This document shows positions 7,898-16,457 of a DNA stretch of 64,000 bases, piece after piece (position 1 is the stretch's first letter; every line of letters starts with the position of its first letter). The notes under the pieces are model-generated. The model was given only the letters and a program-made list of their open reading frames with translations. It did not search any database and was not told where the DNA came from. Source of the DNA: Thermaurantiacus tibetensis. GTDB taxonomy: Bacteria; Pseudomonadota; Alphaproteobacteria; Sphingomonadales; Sphingomonadaceae. A program made the position numbers and the translations under genes. The stretch spans positions 124,001-188,000 of the forward strand of contig NZ_JACHTM010000001.1 of NCBI RefSeq assembly GCF_015354055.1, written 5' to 3'.

Positions 7898-9019
7898 ATG
7901 AAGATCGCTGTTCTGAAGGAGACGGCCGCCGGCGAGCGGCGCGTGGCCGCCACGCCCGAGACGGTGAAGAAGCTGGCAGCACTCGGCGCCGAGGTGGCGG
8001 TGGAAGCCGGCGCCGGCGTCGGCGCGGACATTCCCGATGCCGAGTTCGAGGCGGCGGGCGCGAAGGTGGCGCTCCGCTCCGAAGTGCTGGCGGGTGCCGG
8101 TCTCGTGCTGGCGATCCAGGGCCCCGAACCCGAAGGCCTGCCGAAAGGTGCGCTTCTCGCTGCCAGCCTCAACCCCTACCAGGCCAAGGACCGCCTCCAG
8201 GCCTATGCCGCGGCCGGAGTCGATGCCTTCGCGCTCGAGTTCGTGCCGCGCATCACCCGGGCACAGAGCATGGACATGCTCTCCTCCCAGGCCAACCTCG
8301 CCGGCTACAAGGCCGTCATCGACGCGGCGGAAGCCTATGGCCGGGCCTTCCCGATGATGATGACGGCGGCCGGCACGGTGCCGGCCGCGCGCGTCTTCGT
8401 GATGGGGGTGGGTGTGGCCGGCCTGCAGGCGATCGCCACCGCCAAGCGCCTGGGCGCCATCGTCTCGGCAACCGACGTGCGCCTCGCCACCAAGGAGCAG
8501 ATCCTTTCGCTCGGCGGCAAGCCGATCTTCGTCGAGGACGAGGAGACGAAGGCGGCCGAGACGGCCGGCGGCTATGCGAAGGAAATGAGCGACGCCTACA
8601 AGGCCAAGCAGGCCGCCCTCATCAGCGAGACCATCGCCAAGCAGGACGTCGTCATCACGACCGCGCTCATCCCCGGGCGGCCGGCGCCGCGCCTCGTCAC
8701 CGCAGAGCAGATCGCGACCATGCGGCCCGGCTCGGTCATCGTCGACATGTCGGTGGTGCAGGGGGGCAATGTCGAGGGCTCGAAGGCCGACGAGCGGGTG
8801 GTCACCCCGAACGGCGTCACCATCCTCGGCTTTTCCAACTATCCGAGCCGCATGGCCTCGACGGCCAGCTCGCTCTTCGCGCGCAACCTCCTGAACTTCG
8901 TCCAGACCTTCTGGGACAGGGAGACGAAGACGCTGAAACTTCCCGAGGACGACGAGATCGTGAAGGGCGCGCTCGTCGTGAAGGGCGGCGCCATCATCCA
9001 CCCGGCACTCCAAGGCTGA
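7898..9019 (+). CDS. pntAA: NAD(P) transhydrogenase alpha subunit, domain I part
   Basis: 373 residues. This is the soluble NAD(H)-binding subunit of the proton-translocating transhydrogenase, which makes NADPH from NADH. The start MKIAVLKETAAGERRVAATP and the Rossmann region VFVMGVGVAGLQAIATAKRLGA match the alanine dehydrogenase/PntAA superfamily. In alphaproteobacteria the alpha subunit is split in two, and the next gene supplies the membrane part. Gaps of 8, 12 and 29 bases around the three pnt genes indicate one operon. Confidence 0.95.
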   Translation: MKIAVLKETAAGERRVAATPETVKKLAALGAEVAVEAGAGVGADIPDAEFEAAGAKVALRSEVLAGAGLVLAIQGPEPEGLPKGALLAASLNPYQAKDRLQAYAAAGVDAFALEFVPRITRAQSMDMLSSQANLAGYKAVIDAAEAYGRAFPMMMTAAGTVPAARVFVMGVGVAGLQAIATAKRLGAIVSATDVRLATKEQILSLGGKPIFVEDEETKAAETAGGYAKEMSDAYKAKQAALISETIAKQDVVITTALIPGRPAPRLVTAEQIATMRPGSVIVDMSVVQGGNVEGSKADERVVTPNGVTILGFSNYPSRMASTASSLFARNLLNFVQTFWDRETKTLKLPEDDEIVKGALVVKGGAIIHPALQG

Positions 9020-9031
9020 CGGAGAACGCCC

Positions 9032-9313
9032 ATGGACTTCCTTTCCATCCTCTCGATCTTCGTGCTGGCCTGCTTCGTCGGCTACTATGTCGTCTGGTCG
9101 GTGACACCGGCGCTTCACACGCCGCTCATGTCGGTTACCAACGCCATCTCGTCCGTCATCGTGGTCGGCGCGCTCATCGCTGCCGCCTCGGCCGGCTCGG
9201 CGGTCGCGAAGTGGCTCGGCCTTGCCGCCGTGGTGCTGGCCAGCGTCAACATCTTCGGCGGCTTTGCCGTCACCGAGCGGATGCTCGCCATGTACAAGAA
9301 GAAGACCAAGTGA
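9032..9313 (+). CDS. pntAB: NAD(P) transhydrogenase alpha subunit, membrane part
   Basis: 93 residues with three membrane helices. The first is [13 protein letters not shown]; the last contains the conserved [18 protein letters not shown] segment. It forms part of the proton channel together with the membrane half of PntB. It is the separate small subunit expected between pntAA and pntB in the three-gene version of the enzyme. Confidence 0.94.
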   Translation: MDFLSILSIFVLACFVGYYVVWSVTPALHTPLMSVTNAISSVIVVGALIAAASAGSAVAKWLGLAAVVLASVNIFGGFAVTERMLAMYKKKTK

Positions 9314-9342
9314 CCCTCCTGCTCGCCGCGAGGCTCTGACCC

Positions 9343-10746
9343 ATGCACGAAGCCGCCATCCCCGCCTGGGCGCTGTTCGCCTATCTCGTCGCGGGCGTCT
9401 TCTTCATTCTGGCACTCCGCGGCCTCTCCAGCCCCGAGACCAGCCGCGCCGGCAACCGCTTCGGCATGGTCGGCATGGCGATTGCCGTCACCGCGACGCT
9501 GCTTACCCACGAGGTCGCCTCGCTGCCCGAGATCGTCGGCGCGGTCGCGATCGGCGGCGCCATCGGCTGGCTGGTCGCCCGGCGCATCGCCATGACGGCG
9601 ATGCCCCAGCTTGTCGCCGCCTTCCACTCGCTCGTCGGCCTTGCCGCCGTTCTCGTCGCGGCGGCCGCCTTCCTGAACCCGTCCGCCTTCGGCCTCCTGA
9701 ACGACGCCGGCCAGATCTTCCCGGTCTCCCGCCTCGAGATGGGCCTCGGTGCCGCCATCGGCGCCATCACCTTCTCCGGCTCCGTCATCGCCTTCCTCAA
9801 GCTCAACGGCAACATGTCGGGCGCGCCCATCCTTCTGCCGGCGCGCCACGTCATCAACCTCGGCACGCTCGCCGTCATCCTCGGCCTCGTCGGCTTCTTC
9901 ATGACCGACCAGTCGCCCTGGATCTTCTGGACCATCACCCTCCTTGCCTTCGTCGTGGGCTTCCTCCTCATCATCCCGATCGGCGGGGCCGACATGCCGG
10001 TCGTCGTCTCCATGTTGAACAGCTATTCGGGCTGGGCTGCCGCAGCGATGGGCTTCACGCTCCAGAACACGGCGATGATCATCACCGGCGCGCTCGTCGG
10101 CTCCTCGGGGGCAATTCTCAGCTACATCATGTGCAAGGCGATGAACCGGAAGTTCCTCTCGGTCATCGCCGGCGGCTTCGGCGGGGATACAGTGGTGGCG
10201 GGCGCCGCCAAGACCGACCGGCCGTGGAAGCGCGGCTCGGCCGACGATGCCGCCTTCATCATGAAGAACGCCCAGAAGGTCATCATCGTCCCCGGCTACG
10301 GCATGGCCGTCTCGCAGGCCCAGCATGCGCTGCGCGAGATGGCCGACCTGCTCAAGAAGGAAGGGGTGGAGGTGAAATACGCCATCCACCCCGTGGCGGG
10401 CCGCATGCCCGGCCACATGAACGTCCTTCTGGCCGAAGCGAACGTGCCTTACGACGAGGTGTTCGAGCTCGAGGACATCAACGGCGAGTTCGCCCAGGCC
10501 GATGTCGCCTTCGTGATCGGCGCCAACGACGTGACCAACCCGGCCGCGCGCGAGCCCGGCTCGCCCATCTACGGCATGCCCATCCTCGACGTGGACAAGG
10601 CCAAGACCGTTCTGTTCGTCAAGCGCTCGATGGGCGGCGCCGGCTATGCAGGCATCGACAACGACGTGTTCTACCGCGAGAACACGATGATGCTGCTCGG
10701 CGACGCCAAGAAGATGACTGACGAGATCGTGAAAGCTCTGGCCTGA
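9343..10746 (+). CDS. pntB: NAD(P) transhydrogenase beta subunit
   Basis: 467 residues. An N-terminal membrane domain of about nine helices (residues 1-275) carries conserved loops such as GGADMPVVVSMLNSYSGWAA. A C-terminal NADP(H)-binding domain has VIIVPGYGMAVSQAQH and IHPVAGRMPGHMNVLLAEA, and ends DEIVKALA. It translocates protons while passing hydride to NADP. It is the last gene of the pnt operon; a GC-rich stem-loop lies about 130 bases downstream. Confidence 0.96.
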   Translation: MHEAAIPAWALFAYLVAGVFFILALRGLSSPETSRAGNRFGMVGMAIAVTATLLTHEVASLPEIVGAVAIGGAIGWLVARRIAMTAMPQLVAAFHSLVGLAAVLVAAAAFLNPSAFGLLNDAGQIFPVSRLEMGLGAAIGAITFSGSVIAFLKLNGNMSGAPILLPARHVINLGTLAVILGLVGFFMTDQSPWIFWTITLLAFVVGFLLIIPIGGADMPVVVSMLNSYSGWAAAAMGFTLQNTAMIITGALVGSSGAILSYIMCKAMNRKFLSVIAGGFGGDTVVAGAAKTDRPWKRGSADDAAFIMKNAQKVIIVPGYGMAVSQAQHALREMADLLKKEGVEVKYAIHPVAGRMPGHMNVLLAEANVPYDEVFELEDINGEFAQADVAFVIGANDVTNPAAREPGSPIYGMPILDVDKAKTVLFVKRSMGGAGYAGIDNDVFYRENTMMLLGDAKKMTDEIVKALA

Positions 10747-10874
10747 GACGGCGGGCGCAAGGCGCGACGTCTCTGCCCGGTTTGCCGCAGGCTCGGCCCC
10801 AGACCCCGTAGCGCTCCCAAGTCGGCCGGAGCCGGGTCCGAACGGTGACCCCCCGGCCCCGTTGCGCGGGCGCG

Positions 10875-10892
10875 CGGTGCGTTGTCGCACCG
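10875..10892. terminator. Stem-loop downstream of pntB
   Basis: A perfect 7-bp inverted repeat CGGTGCG/CGCACCG encloses a TTGT loop, in the gap between pntB and the metallophosphoesterase gene. No T-run follows, so classical intrinsic termination is doubtful; it may be a 3' stabiliser or a factor-assisted end. Confidence 0.3.
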
Positions 10893-10927
10893 GGCGTCAT
10901 GGCCGACATGGCCGGACGACTTGGAAA

Positions 10928-10956
10928 TTGTCACCGACCTGAAATGACTCTGTCAC
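10928..10956 (+). promoter_or_regulatory. Three-repeat Pho box upstream of the metallophosphoesterase gene
   Basis: Three 7-base repeats lie exactly 11 bases apart: TTGTCAC at 10928, CTGAAAT at 10939 and CTGTCAC at 10950. The PhoB consensus is CTGTCAT-type 7-mers separated by 4-5 bases, so spacing and sequence both fit, with the central copy degenerate. The site is 80-108 bases upstream of the GTG start. It implies induction by the phosphate-starvation regulator PhoB, which fits the phosphatase-like product. Confidence 0.65.
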
Positions 10957-11035
10957 CCTCGTTTCGCCTTCCGGCCAGAGGCGCGCGCCGCTGAGCGCCG
11001 GCGCGCGTCGCCAGCTGGCAGGAAGAAGACATGCC

Positions 11036-13114
11036 GTGGAAGACCTGAGCTTCGGTCCGCAATCCCCCGATACGGATGACGCTGCCAACAGGGCGCGCCG
11101 TGATTTCCTGAAGTTTGGTGCACTTGCTGCCGGCAGCGGCCTTCCCGGTGCCTGCCGGAACGAGCCGGCGGCAAGGCCAGGGGCGCTGCCGGAACCGGCG
11201 CCCGCGCCGCGCCCGCTTCCGGCCGCGACCTTTGCGCAGAGCCGGGAAATCCTCTCCGAGCCGATGCTGCAGAACCCGGGCCCCGACAGTGTTCGCGTGG
11301 TCTGGTTCTCGATGGTGGAGAACGGCAACCACCAGGTGTTCGTCGGCGAGCGCAACGAGCGGGCCTTCCCGGTCACCACCACGCCGATGACCCGCCTGCT
11401 CGAGGACCGCGACAGCCAGGTCTTCCAGCAGATCACCTCGGAGCTTGCCGAGCCGCAGCGGCGGCGGGTGTTCCGGCACGAGGCCCGCGTCACTGGGCTC
11501 ACCCCGGGCCAGCGCGTGCCCTATGTCGCGGTCAGCGAGTTCGGCGGCCGGGCGTTCCGCTCCACCTTCAATGCGACCCTCCAGCCCCTGCCGCGCACCG
11601 GCCAGGCGCTCAAGATCCTGCTCACCTCCGACCAGCAGAACAACCGCATGACCGCGGCCAATTACCAGAAGGTCGAGGAGACGGTGGGGGCGGTCGATGC
11701 GGTCCTCTTCCCGGGCGATTTCGTGAGCCAGCCCAATCGTGCGTCGGAATGGTTCGACCGGGTGTCGATTGCCAACCCCTCCTTCTTCCAGTCGCTCCAG
11801 GGCACGATGCAGCGCTGGAACCCAGGCTCCCCCTTCCGTGGCGGCACCATCCTCCAGAATGCCGCGCTCTACGGCTGCCTCGGCAACCATGAGTATCCGG
11901 GGCGCTGGCGGCTCGACCGAGAGACCAACGACCCGGCCAACACGCTGCCGGTCACCATCAACAACATGGACAATGACCCGCAGCCGCGCTGGTACGCCGA
12001 GCTGCGCTACGAGCGGCTGAAGGCCACCATCAACCCCTCCGGAGACCCGGCCTTCCGCGAGCGCTGGATCACCGACAACAGCTTCGAGTTCATCACCTAT
12101 CAGGAGATGTGGTCGCTGCCCGAGGGCCCCGAGGGCAAGGCCTACTGGGCCCAGCGCTACGGCGACGTCTTCCTCATCTCGCTCGATGCCAACCGCATCT
12201 GGCGGACATGGAACGCCAACCAGCGCGGCAAGTTCACCGAGAACTTCAACAACACGACCCAGCGCGTGTTCGACAATCCCTCCGACTGGGGCTTCGGCGA
12301 CTTCACCTTCCGCCCCTTCGGCCGCGGTTCGCGCCAGTTCGAGTGGCTGCAGGGCGTGCTCGCCTCCGAGGCGTGCCGCACCGCCCGCTACCGCATCGTC
12401 CTCACCCACCAGACGCCCTTCGGCCTTGGCGACAATGCCGTGCCGGTCCAGGCGATGCAGCGAGTCACCGTCGAGCTCGTCGGCGGCGGCCTCATCGGCC
12501 CCGTCCCGGCCTCGGAATGGCCGCAGCGCTGGCCCGAGGTGGAGGAGCGGCTGCGCGCCGGCGAGCTGCGCTACGTGCGCTATGAATATCCGCTCGCCGA
12601 CGACATCTGGCGCAACGACATCGAGCCGCTGCTGCTCGCCGCCAACGTCCATCTCGTCCACTGCGGCCACTCGCACCTGTGGAACCGCAGCCGGGTGGGC
12701 AACCTCCACTATCTCGAGACGGCGAACGTCGGGAACAGCTTCGGCGCGATGTTCTTCGAGACAGCCCAGCCGGGGGTGAGCCCGTCGCAGGGGCCGCGGC
12801 CGACCCAGCCGGGCAATGCCGCCTGGCGCAGCGCGACGGTCGCTGCCAGCCCGCCGCGCACCACGCTGACCTGGAACCCGGCCGATGACCCGGTCACCGG
12901 GGACCCCCACGGCCGGCCGATGGCCCAGCCCAGCATCTTCAATCCCATGCGGGAGGCCGGACCCGCTTCCCAGGCCGTGCCGTTCATCGCCTCCAACCTG
13001 CTGACCGCCTTCACCATCTTCGAGAGCGCGACCGGCCTCGTGTCGAGCCATGTCTACGACACGCGCAACCTTGCCGCGCCCGTCAGGAAGTTCGACGAGT
13101 TCCGGATCGGCTGA
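11036..13114 (+). CDS. Secreted metallophosphoesterase, purple-acid-phosphatase-like
   Basis: 692 residues from a GTG start. The twin-arginine motif RRDFLKFGALAAG (residues 21-33) precedes a Cys at 40, so the protein is probably Tat-exported and possibly lipidated. An N-terminal beta-rich domain (about 70-190) resembles the fibronectin-like domain of purple acid phosphatases. The calcineurin-type fold follows, with LLTSDQQNN, FPGDFVSQ, CLGNHEYPG and VHCGHSHLW supplying the metal ligands. The Pho box upstream suggests it releases phosphate from organic esters outside the cytoplasm when phosphate is scarce. The exact substrate (phosphomonoester, diester or nucleotide) is unknown. Confidence 0.85.
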   Translation: MEDLSFGPQSPDTDDAANRARRDFLKFGALAAGSGLPGACRNEPAARPGALPEPAPAPRPLPAATFAQSREILSEPMLQNPGPDSVRVVWFSMVENGNHQVFVGERNERAFPVTTTPMTRLLEDRDSQVFQQITSELAEPQRRRVFRHEARVTGLTPGQRVPYVAVSEFGGRAFRSTFNATLQPLPRTGQALKILLTSDQQNNRMTAANYQKVEETVGAVDAVLFPGDFVSQPNRASEWFDRVSIANPSFFQSLQGTMQRWNPGSPFRGGTILQNAALYGCLGNHEYPGRWRLDRETNDPANTLPVTINNMDNDPQPRWYAELRYERLKATINPSGDPAFRERWITDNSFEFITYQEMWSLPEGPEGKAYWAQRYGDVFLISLDANRIWRTWNANQRGKFTENFNNTTQRVFDNPSDWGFGDFTFRPFGRGSRQFEWLQGVLASEACRTARYRIVLTHQTPFGLGDNAVPVQAMQRVTVELVGGGLIGPVPASEWPQRWPEVEERLRAGELRYVRYEYPLADDIWRNDIEPLLLAANVHLVHCGHSHLWNRSRVGNLHYLETANVGNSFGAMFFETAQPGVSPSQGPRPTQPGNAAWRSATVAASPPRTTLTWNPADDPVTGDPHGRPMAQPSIFNPMREAGPASQAVPFIASNLLTAFTIFESATGLVSSHVYDTRNLAAPVRKFDEFRIG

Positions 13115-13197
13115 GGCCAGCCTGCGCCGTTCGGCAGTTGACCCGCTGCCCGCTTCGTCCCATGTCAGGGTGGAGCGGGCAGTGAGGGAGGCTTGCC

Positions 13198-14700
13198 ATG
13201 AACGTGATGACGGTCGAGGGCGCGGCCCGCGAGGCGCTGGAGGCCACCGAGCATTTCGACGTGCTCATCGTCGGCGCCGGCATCTCCGGCATTGGCGCCG
13301 CCAAGCATCTCCAGGACCAGTGCCCGGGCAAGTCCTATGTCATCCTCGAGGCGTTCGAGAGCTTCGGGGGCACCTGGTGGTCCCACCGCTATCCCGGAAT
13401 CCGCTCCGACAGCGATCTCTACACCTTCGGCTACCGCTTCAAGCCCTGGGTCGGCCCGCCGATCGCCACCCGCGACGAGATCCTGAAATATCTGGGCGAG
13501 GTGATTTCCGAGAATGACCTTGCGCCCCACATCCGCTACCGCCACCGCATCACCCACGCCAGCTGGGACAGTGCGGCGAACCGCTGGACGCTGCGGGGCG
13601 AGGGGCCTCAAGGCCCGTTCGCCATCTCGGCCACGTTCCTTTGGATGTGCCAGGGCTACTACCGGCACCTCAAGGGCTATGTGCCCGACTGGGAGGGGCT
13701 CGAGACCTACCGCGGCACCTTCCTCCACTCGATGGACTGGCCCGAGGGCGGGCTCGACTATGCGGGCAAGCGCGTGGCCGTCATCGGCTCGGGTGCCACC
13801 ACCGCCACCATCGTCCCCAACATGCCCGAGGCCGCGCACATCACCGTCATCCAGCGCTCGCCCACCTATTTCTACCCGGCGCCCAACCGGCAGGATGCCG
13901 CCGACACCATGCGCGCGCTGGGCGTTCCCGAGATGACGGTGCACGAGGTGACCCGGCGCAAGATCCTTCACGACCAGCACGAAATCACCGAGCGCTGCCA
14001 GGAGGAGCCGGAGCAGGTGAAGGCCGAGCTGCTCGCCGCTGCCCGCCTGTTCCTCGGGCCCGACTATCCCATCGACCCGCACTTCACGCCGCGCTACCGG
14101 CCCTGGCAGCAGCGCCTTGCCTACATCCCCGACGGCGACATGTTCCTCGGCATCGCCTCGGGCAAGGCGAGCATGGTGACGGGCGAGATCGCCCGCTTCG
14201 AGGAGACGGGCATCCGCATGAAGGACGGCACGCTGGTCGAGGCGGACATCGTGATTGCCGCGACCGGCTTCAATCTCTGCATCCTTGGCGACATCGCCTT
14301 CGAGATCGACGGCAAGCCGCTCGATTTCGGAAGCACCGTGACCTATCGCGGCATGATGTTCACCGGTGTGCCGAACATGGTGTGGATCTTCGGCTACTTC
14401 CGCTATTCCTGGACGCTCAGGGTCGATCTCGTCGCTGACTTCGTCTGCCGGCTCCTCAATCACATGGACGCGAAGGGCGCGAAGCGGGTGGAGGTGGCGC
14501 TCCGGCCGGAGGATCACAACATGCCGATCCTCCCCTTCATCGACGAGGAGAACTTCAATCCCAACTACCTGAAGCGGGACCTCCACCGTCTGCCCAAGCG
14601 CGGCAACAAGCCGGAGTGGCAGCACAACCAGGACTATCCGCGCGAGCTCCGGGAGCTTCCCGCGATCGATCTCGACGACGCGGCCTTCCGCTACGCCTGA
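13198..14700 (+). CDS. Flavin-containing monooxygenase, Baeyer-Villiger type
   Basis: 500 residues. The first dinucleotide fold is VLIVGAGISGIGAA (residues 22-35) and the second VAVIGSGATTATIV (about 194-207). Between them, GYYRHLKGYVPDWEG resembles the FxGxxxHxxxWP fingerprint of Baeyer-Villiger and related class B monooxygenases, though not perfectly. The FAD-adjacent GGTWWSHRYPGIRSDSDL segment is strongly conserved in this group. Such enzymes insert oxygen next to a ketone or oxidise sulfur or nitrogen using NADPH. It stands alone on its strand and ends in a zone of strong stem-loops. It may belong to the same kind of peripheral catabolism as the 50-64 kb locus, but no IclR-type site was seen in front of it. 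Confidence 0.88.
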   Translation: MNVMTVEGAAREALEATEHFDVLIVGAGISGIGAAKHLQDQCPGKSYVILEAFESFGGTWWSHRYPGIRSDSDLYTFGYRFKPWVGPPIATRDEILKYLGEVISENDLAPHIRYRHRITHASWDSAANRWTLRGEGPQGPFAISATFLWMCQGYYRHLKGYVPDWEGLETYRGTFLHSMDWPEGGLDYAGKRVAVIGSGATTATIVPNMPEAAHITVIQRSPTYFYPAPNRQDAADTMRALGVPEMTVHEVTRRKILHDQHEITERCQEEPEQVKAELLAAARLFLGPDYPIDPHFTPRYRPWQQRLAYIPDGDMFLGIASGKASMVTGEIARFEETGIRMKDGTLVEADIVIAATGFNLCILGDIAFEIDGKPLDFGSTVTYRGMMFTGVPNMVWIFGYFRYSWTLRVDLVADFVCRLLNHMDAKGAKRVEVALRPEDHNMPILPFIDEENFNPNYLKRDLHRLPKRGNKPEWQHNQDYPRELRELPAIDLDDAAFRYA

Positions 14701-14708
14701 AGGCGCAC

Positions 14709-14823
14709 GGCGTCAGGCGCCGCCTGACGCCGAGACGCCGGCGGCCGGCCGGCCCCACCCCGCGACGCAGGCGTCGCGGGAACCCCCCGGCCGGCGGAGC
14801 AGGCCCGCCGGGTGGCTCCGCCG
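14709..14823. terminator. Cluster of three strong stem-loops
   Basis: The gap between the flavoprotein gene and the convergent 116-codon gene holds three inverted repeats. The first has arms GGCGTCAGGCG/CGCCTGACGCC (14709-14731, one central base). The second has arms CCCGCGACGC/GCGTCGCGGG (14759-14780). The third has arms CGGCGGAGC/GCTCCGCCG (14792-14823). They sit where transcripts from both sides end, so a bidirectional terminator or mRNA-end stabiliser is likely. There is no T-run. Confidence 0.5.
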
Positions 14824-14832
14824 TGCGCCCTT

Positions 14833-15183
14833 TCAGTTCCTGCCGATGCAGCCGGCGGTCGCCAGCGCGAGCGTCCCCACGATCGCCGGGTCGCCCACCG
14901 TCCGAAGCGCCCTGAGCGCCTGCTCGAGCGTCACCTCACCCGGCGGGCGCCGCATCATCGACGCGGCATCGGCCATGGCACGCAGCTGCTCGACCGTCAG
15001 GTCATCGGCCATCGGCTTGGCCATGCAGTTGGCGATCGGCCTCGGCACGCCGGCGTCGGTCAGCACTGCGCGGATGCGTGCCTCCTTCGACACAGCGCAG
15101 CCGCAAAGAAGAAGCGACCCGCCAAGCAGCCCGATGCGCCATGCAAATGCCACGAACACGGCTGTATCAGCGGCGGGGTCCAT
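14833..15183 (-). CDS. Putative small lipoprotein of unknown function
   Basis: 116 codons from the ATG at 15183; in-frame GTG starts at 15159 or 15153 would avoid overlapping the divergent sulfotransferase start by 2 bases. The segment GLLGGSLLLCGCAVSKEARI looks like a lipoprotein signal with a lipobox ending in Cys. The mature part has the pattern AGVPRPIANCMAKPMADDL followed by a predicted helical tail, and a second Cys near the C-terminus. It is read opposite to both neighbours. I do not recognise a family with certainty. Confidence 0.6.
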   Translation of the reverse strand: MDPAADTAVFVAFAWRIGLLGGSLLLCGCAVSKEARIRAVLTDAGVPRPIANCMAKPMADDLTVEQLRAMADAASMMRRPPGEVTLEQALRALRTVGDPAIVGTLALATAGCIGRN

Positions 15184-16447
15184 GTCCAGCCTGCCGCCTG
15201 CCACCCGCTTCCGCCCCTTTCCGCTGAACGGCCTGATGCGCGGGCTCGAGCGCCTGTGGGAGCGCGGCCTCCAGCCGCCCGCGGACCTTTCGTGGGAACG
15301 GATCGTCACCCGTGCCATGCGCGAGACCGGCTTGGCCGATCTCGGCGACACGCGCTTCCTCGACTCGCAGCTCGCGGTTCTCCTTCCCGCGCTTCGGGAG
15401 GAGGCCCGATTGAACACGCTGGGCCGGGTCATCGCCCACGGCTCGCTGCTCAAGATCGTCAAGGAACGGCTGTGGGCCGAGGAGCTCTTCCGCCGCCACC
15501 CTGAGATCGACGCCGAGGAGATCGCTCCTCCACTCGTCATCGTCGGCCCGATGCGCTCTGGCACCACCCGCCTCCAGCGCCTGATCGCCGCTGACCCCGC
15601 CTTCTCCGCCTTCCGACTTTACGAATCGACCTGCCCGGTGCCCTGGCCGAACAGCTTCACGCGCCGCGAGGATCCGCGAATCTCGCGCACGCGCTTCGGC
15701 TTGCGCGTCATCACCTGGATCAACCCGGCGACTGCCGAGGTCCACCCGACCGGTCCGCTCGAGGTGGACGAGGAGCTCGGCCTCCTTGAGCACTCCCTCC
15801 ACGGCGCCCTCATCGAGGCGCAGCGGCGGATCCCCTCCTTCGCCCGCCACTGCGAGACGGCGGACATGGCCCCAGCCTATGCCCGCATGAAGCGCCTCAT
15901 GAAGCTGCGCCAGTGGTTCACCGGCGACCGCCGGCCCCTGGTCCTCAAGACGCCGCAGTACATGGCCGATCTCGACCTGCTCCTGGCCGAGTTTCCGGAC
16001 GCCCGGTTCGTCTTCACCCACCGCGACCCGGTCTCGGTCGTGGCCTCCTCGGCCAGCCTCGCCTGGAACCAGATGGTGGTCCAGTCCGACGAGGTCGACC
16101 CGCACTGGGTCGGCCGCGAATGGCTGTGGAAGACCCGCCACCGCATGGACCGCACGGCAGCCATCCGCCCCCGGATCGCGCCCGACCGGCAGATCGACGT
16201 CGGCTTCGAGGAAGTGAATGCCGGCTGGCCGCAGGCGGTGCAGCGCATCTATGCGCACTTCGGCCTCGAGCTCAGCCCGCAGGCCCGCGCCGCCATGCGG
16301 GCCTATGTCGCCCGCGCGGCACGCGAGCACCCCTTCGCACACCACCGCTACACGCTCGAGGACTTCGGCCTGACGCGGGGCGAGGTCCTGGAGGTGCTCG
16401 CCGACCATGTGGCGGACTCCGCGCTCGCGGAGGCCCGCGCGGCCTAG
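15182..16447 (+). CDS. Sulfotransferase family protein
   Basis: 421 residues from the ATG at 15182; an earlier in-frame ATG would run through the divergent gene. The PAPS 5'-phosphosulfate loop is VGPMRSGTTRLQRL (about residues 120-133), and the 3'-phosphate region is FVFTHRDPVSVVAS. No signal peptide or membrane helix is seen. Such proteins move sulfate from PAPS to a hydroxyl of a small molecule or glycan; many sphingomonad homologues are uncharacterised. It is followed 10 bases later by a secreted serine hydrolase and is probably co-transcribed with it. Confidence 0.82.
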   Translation: MSSLPPATRFRPFPLNGLMRGLERLWERGLQPPADLSWERIVTRAMRETGLADLGDTRFLDSQLAVLLPALREEARLNTLGRVIAHGSLLKIVKERLWAEELFRRHPEIDAEEIAPPLVIVGPMRSGTTRLQRLIAADPAFSAFRLYESTCPVPWPNSFTRREDPRISRTRFGLRVITWINPATAEVHPTGPLEVDEELGLLEHSLHGALIEAQRRIPSFARHCETADMAPAYARMKRLMKLRQWFTGDRRPLVLKTPQYMADLDLLLAEFPDARFVFTHRDPVSVVASSASLAWNQMVVQSDEVDPHWVGREWLWKTRHRMDRTAAIRPRIAPDRQIDVGFEEVNAGWPQAVQRIYAHFGLELSPQARAAMRAYVARAAREHPFAHHRYTLEDFGLTRGEVLEVLADHVADSALAEARAA

Positions 16448-16457
16448 GCCCGCGCCC

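Noticed and set aside
13138-13166. Promoter for the BVMO-like gene (TTGACC then CATGTC)
   Set aside because: The -35 is good but the -10 is weak and the same spacing is expected by chance in such sequence; left out of the feature list.
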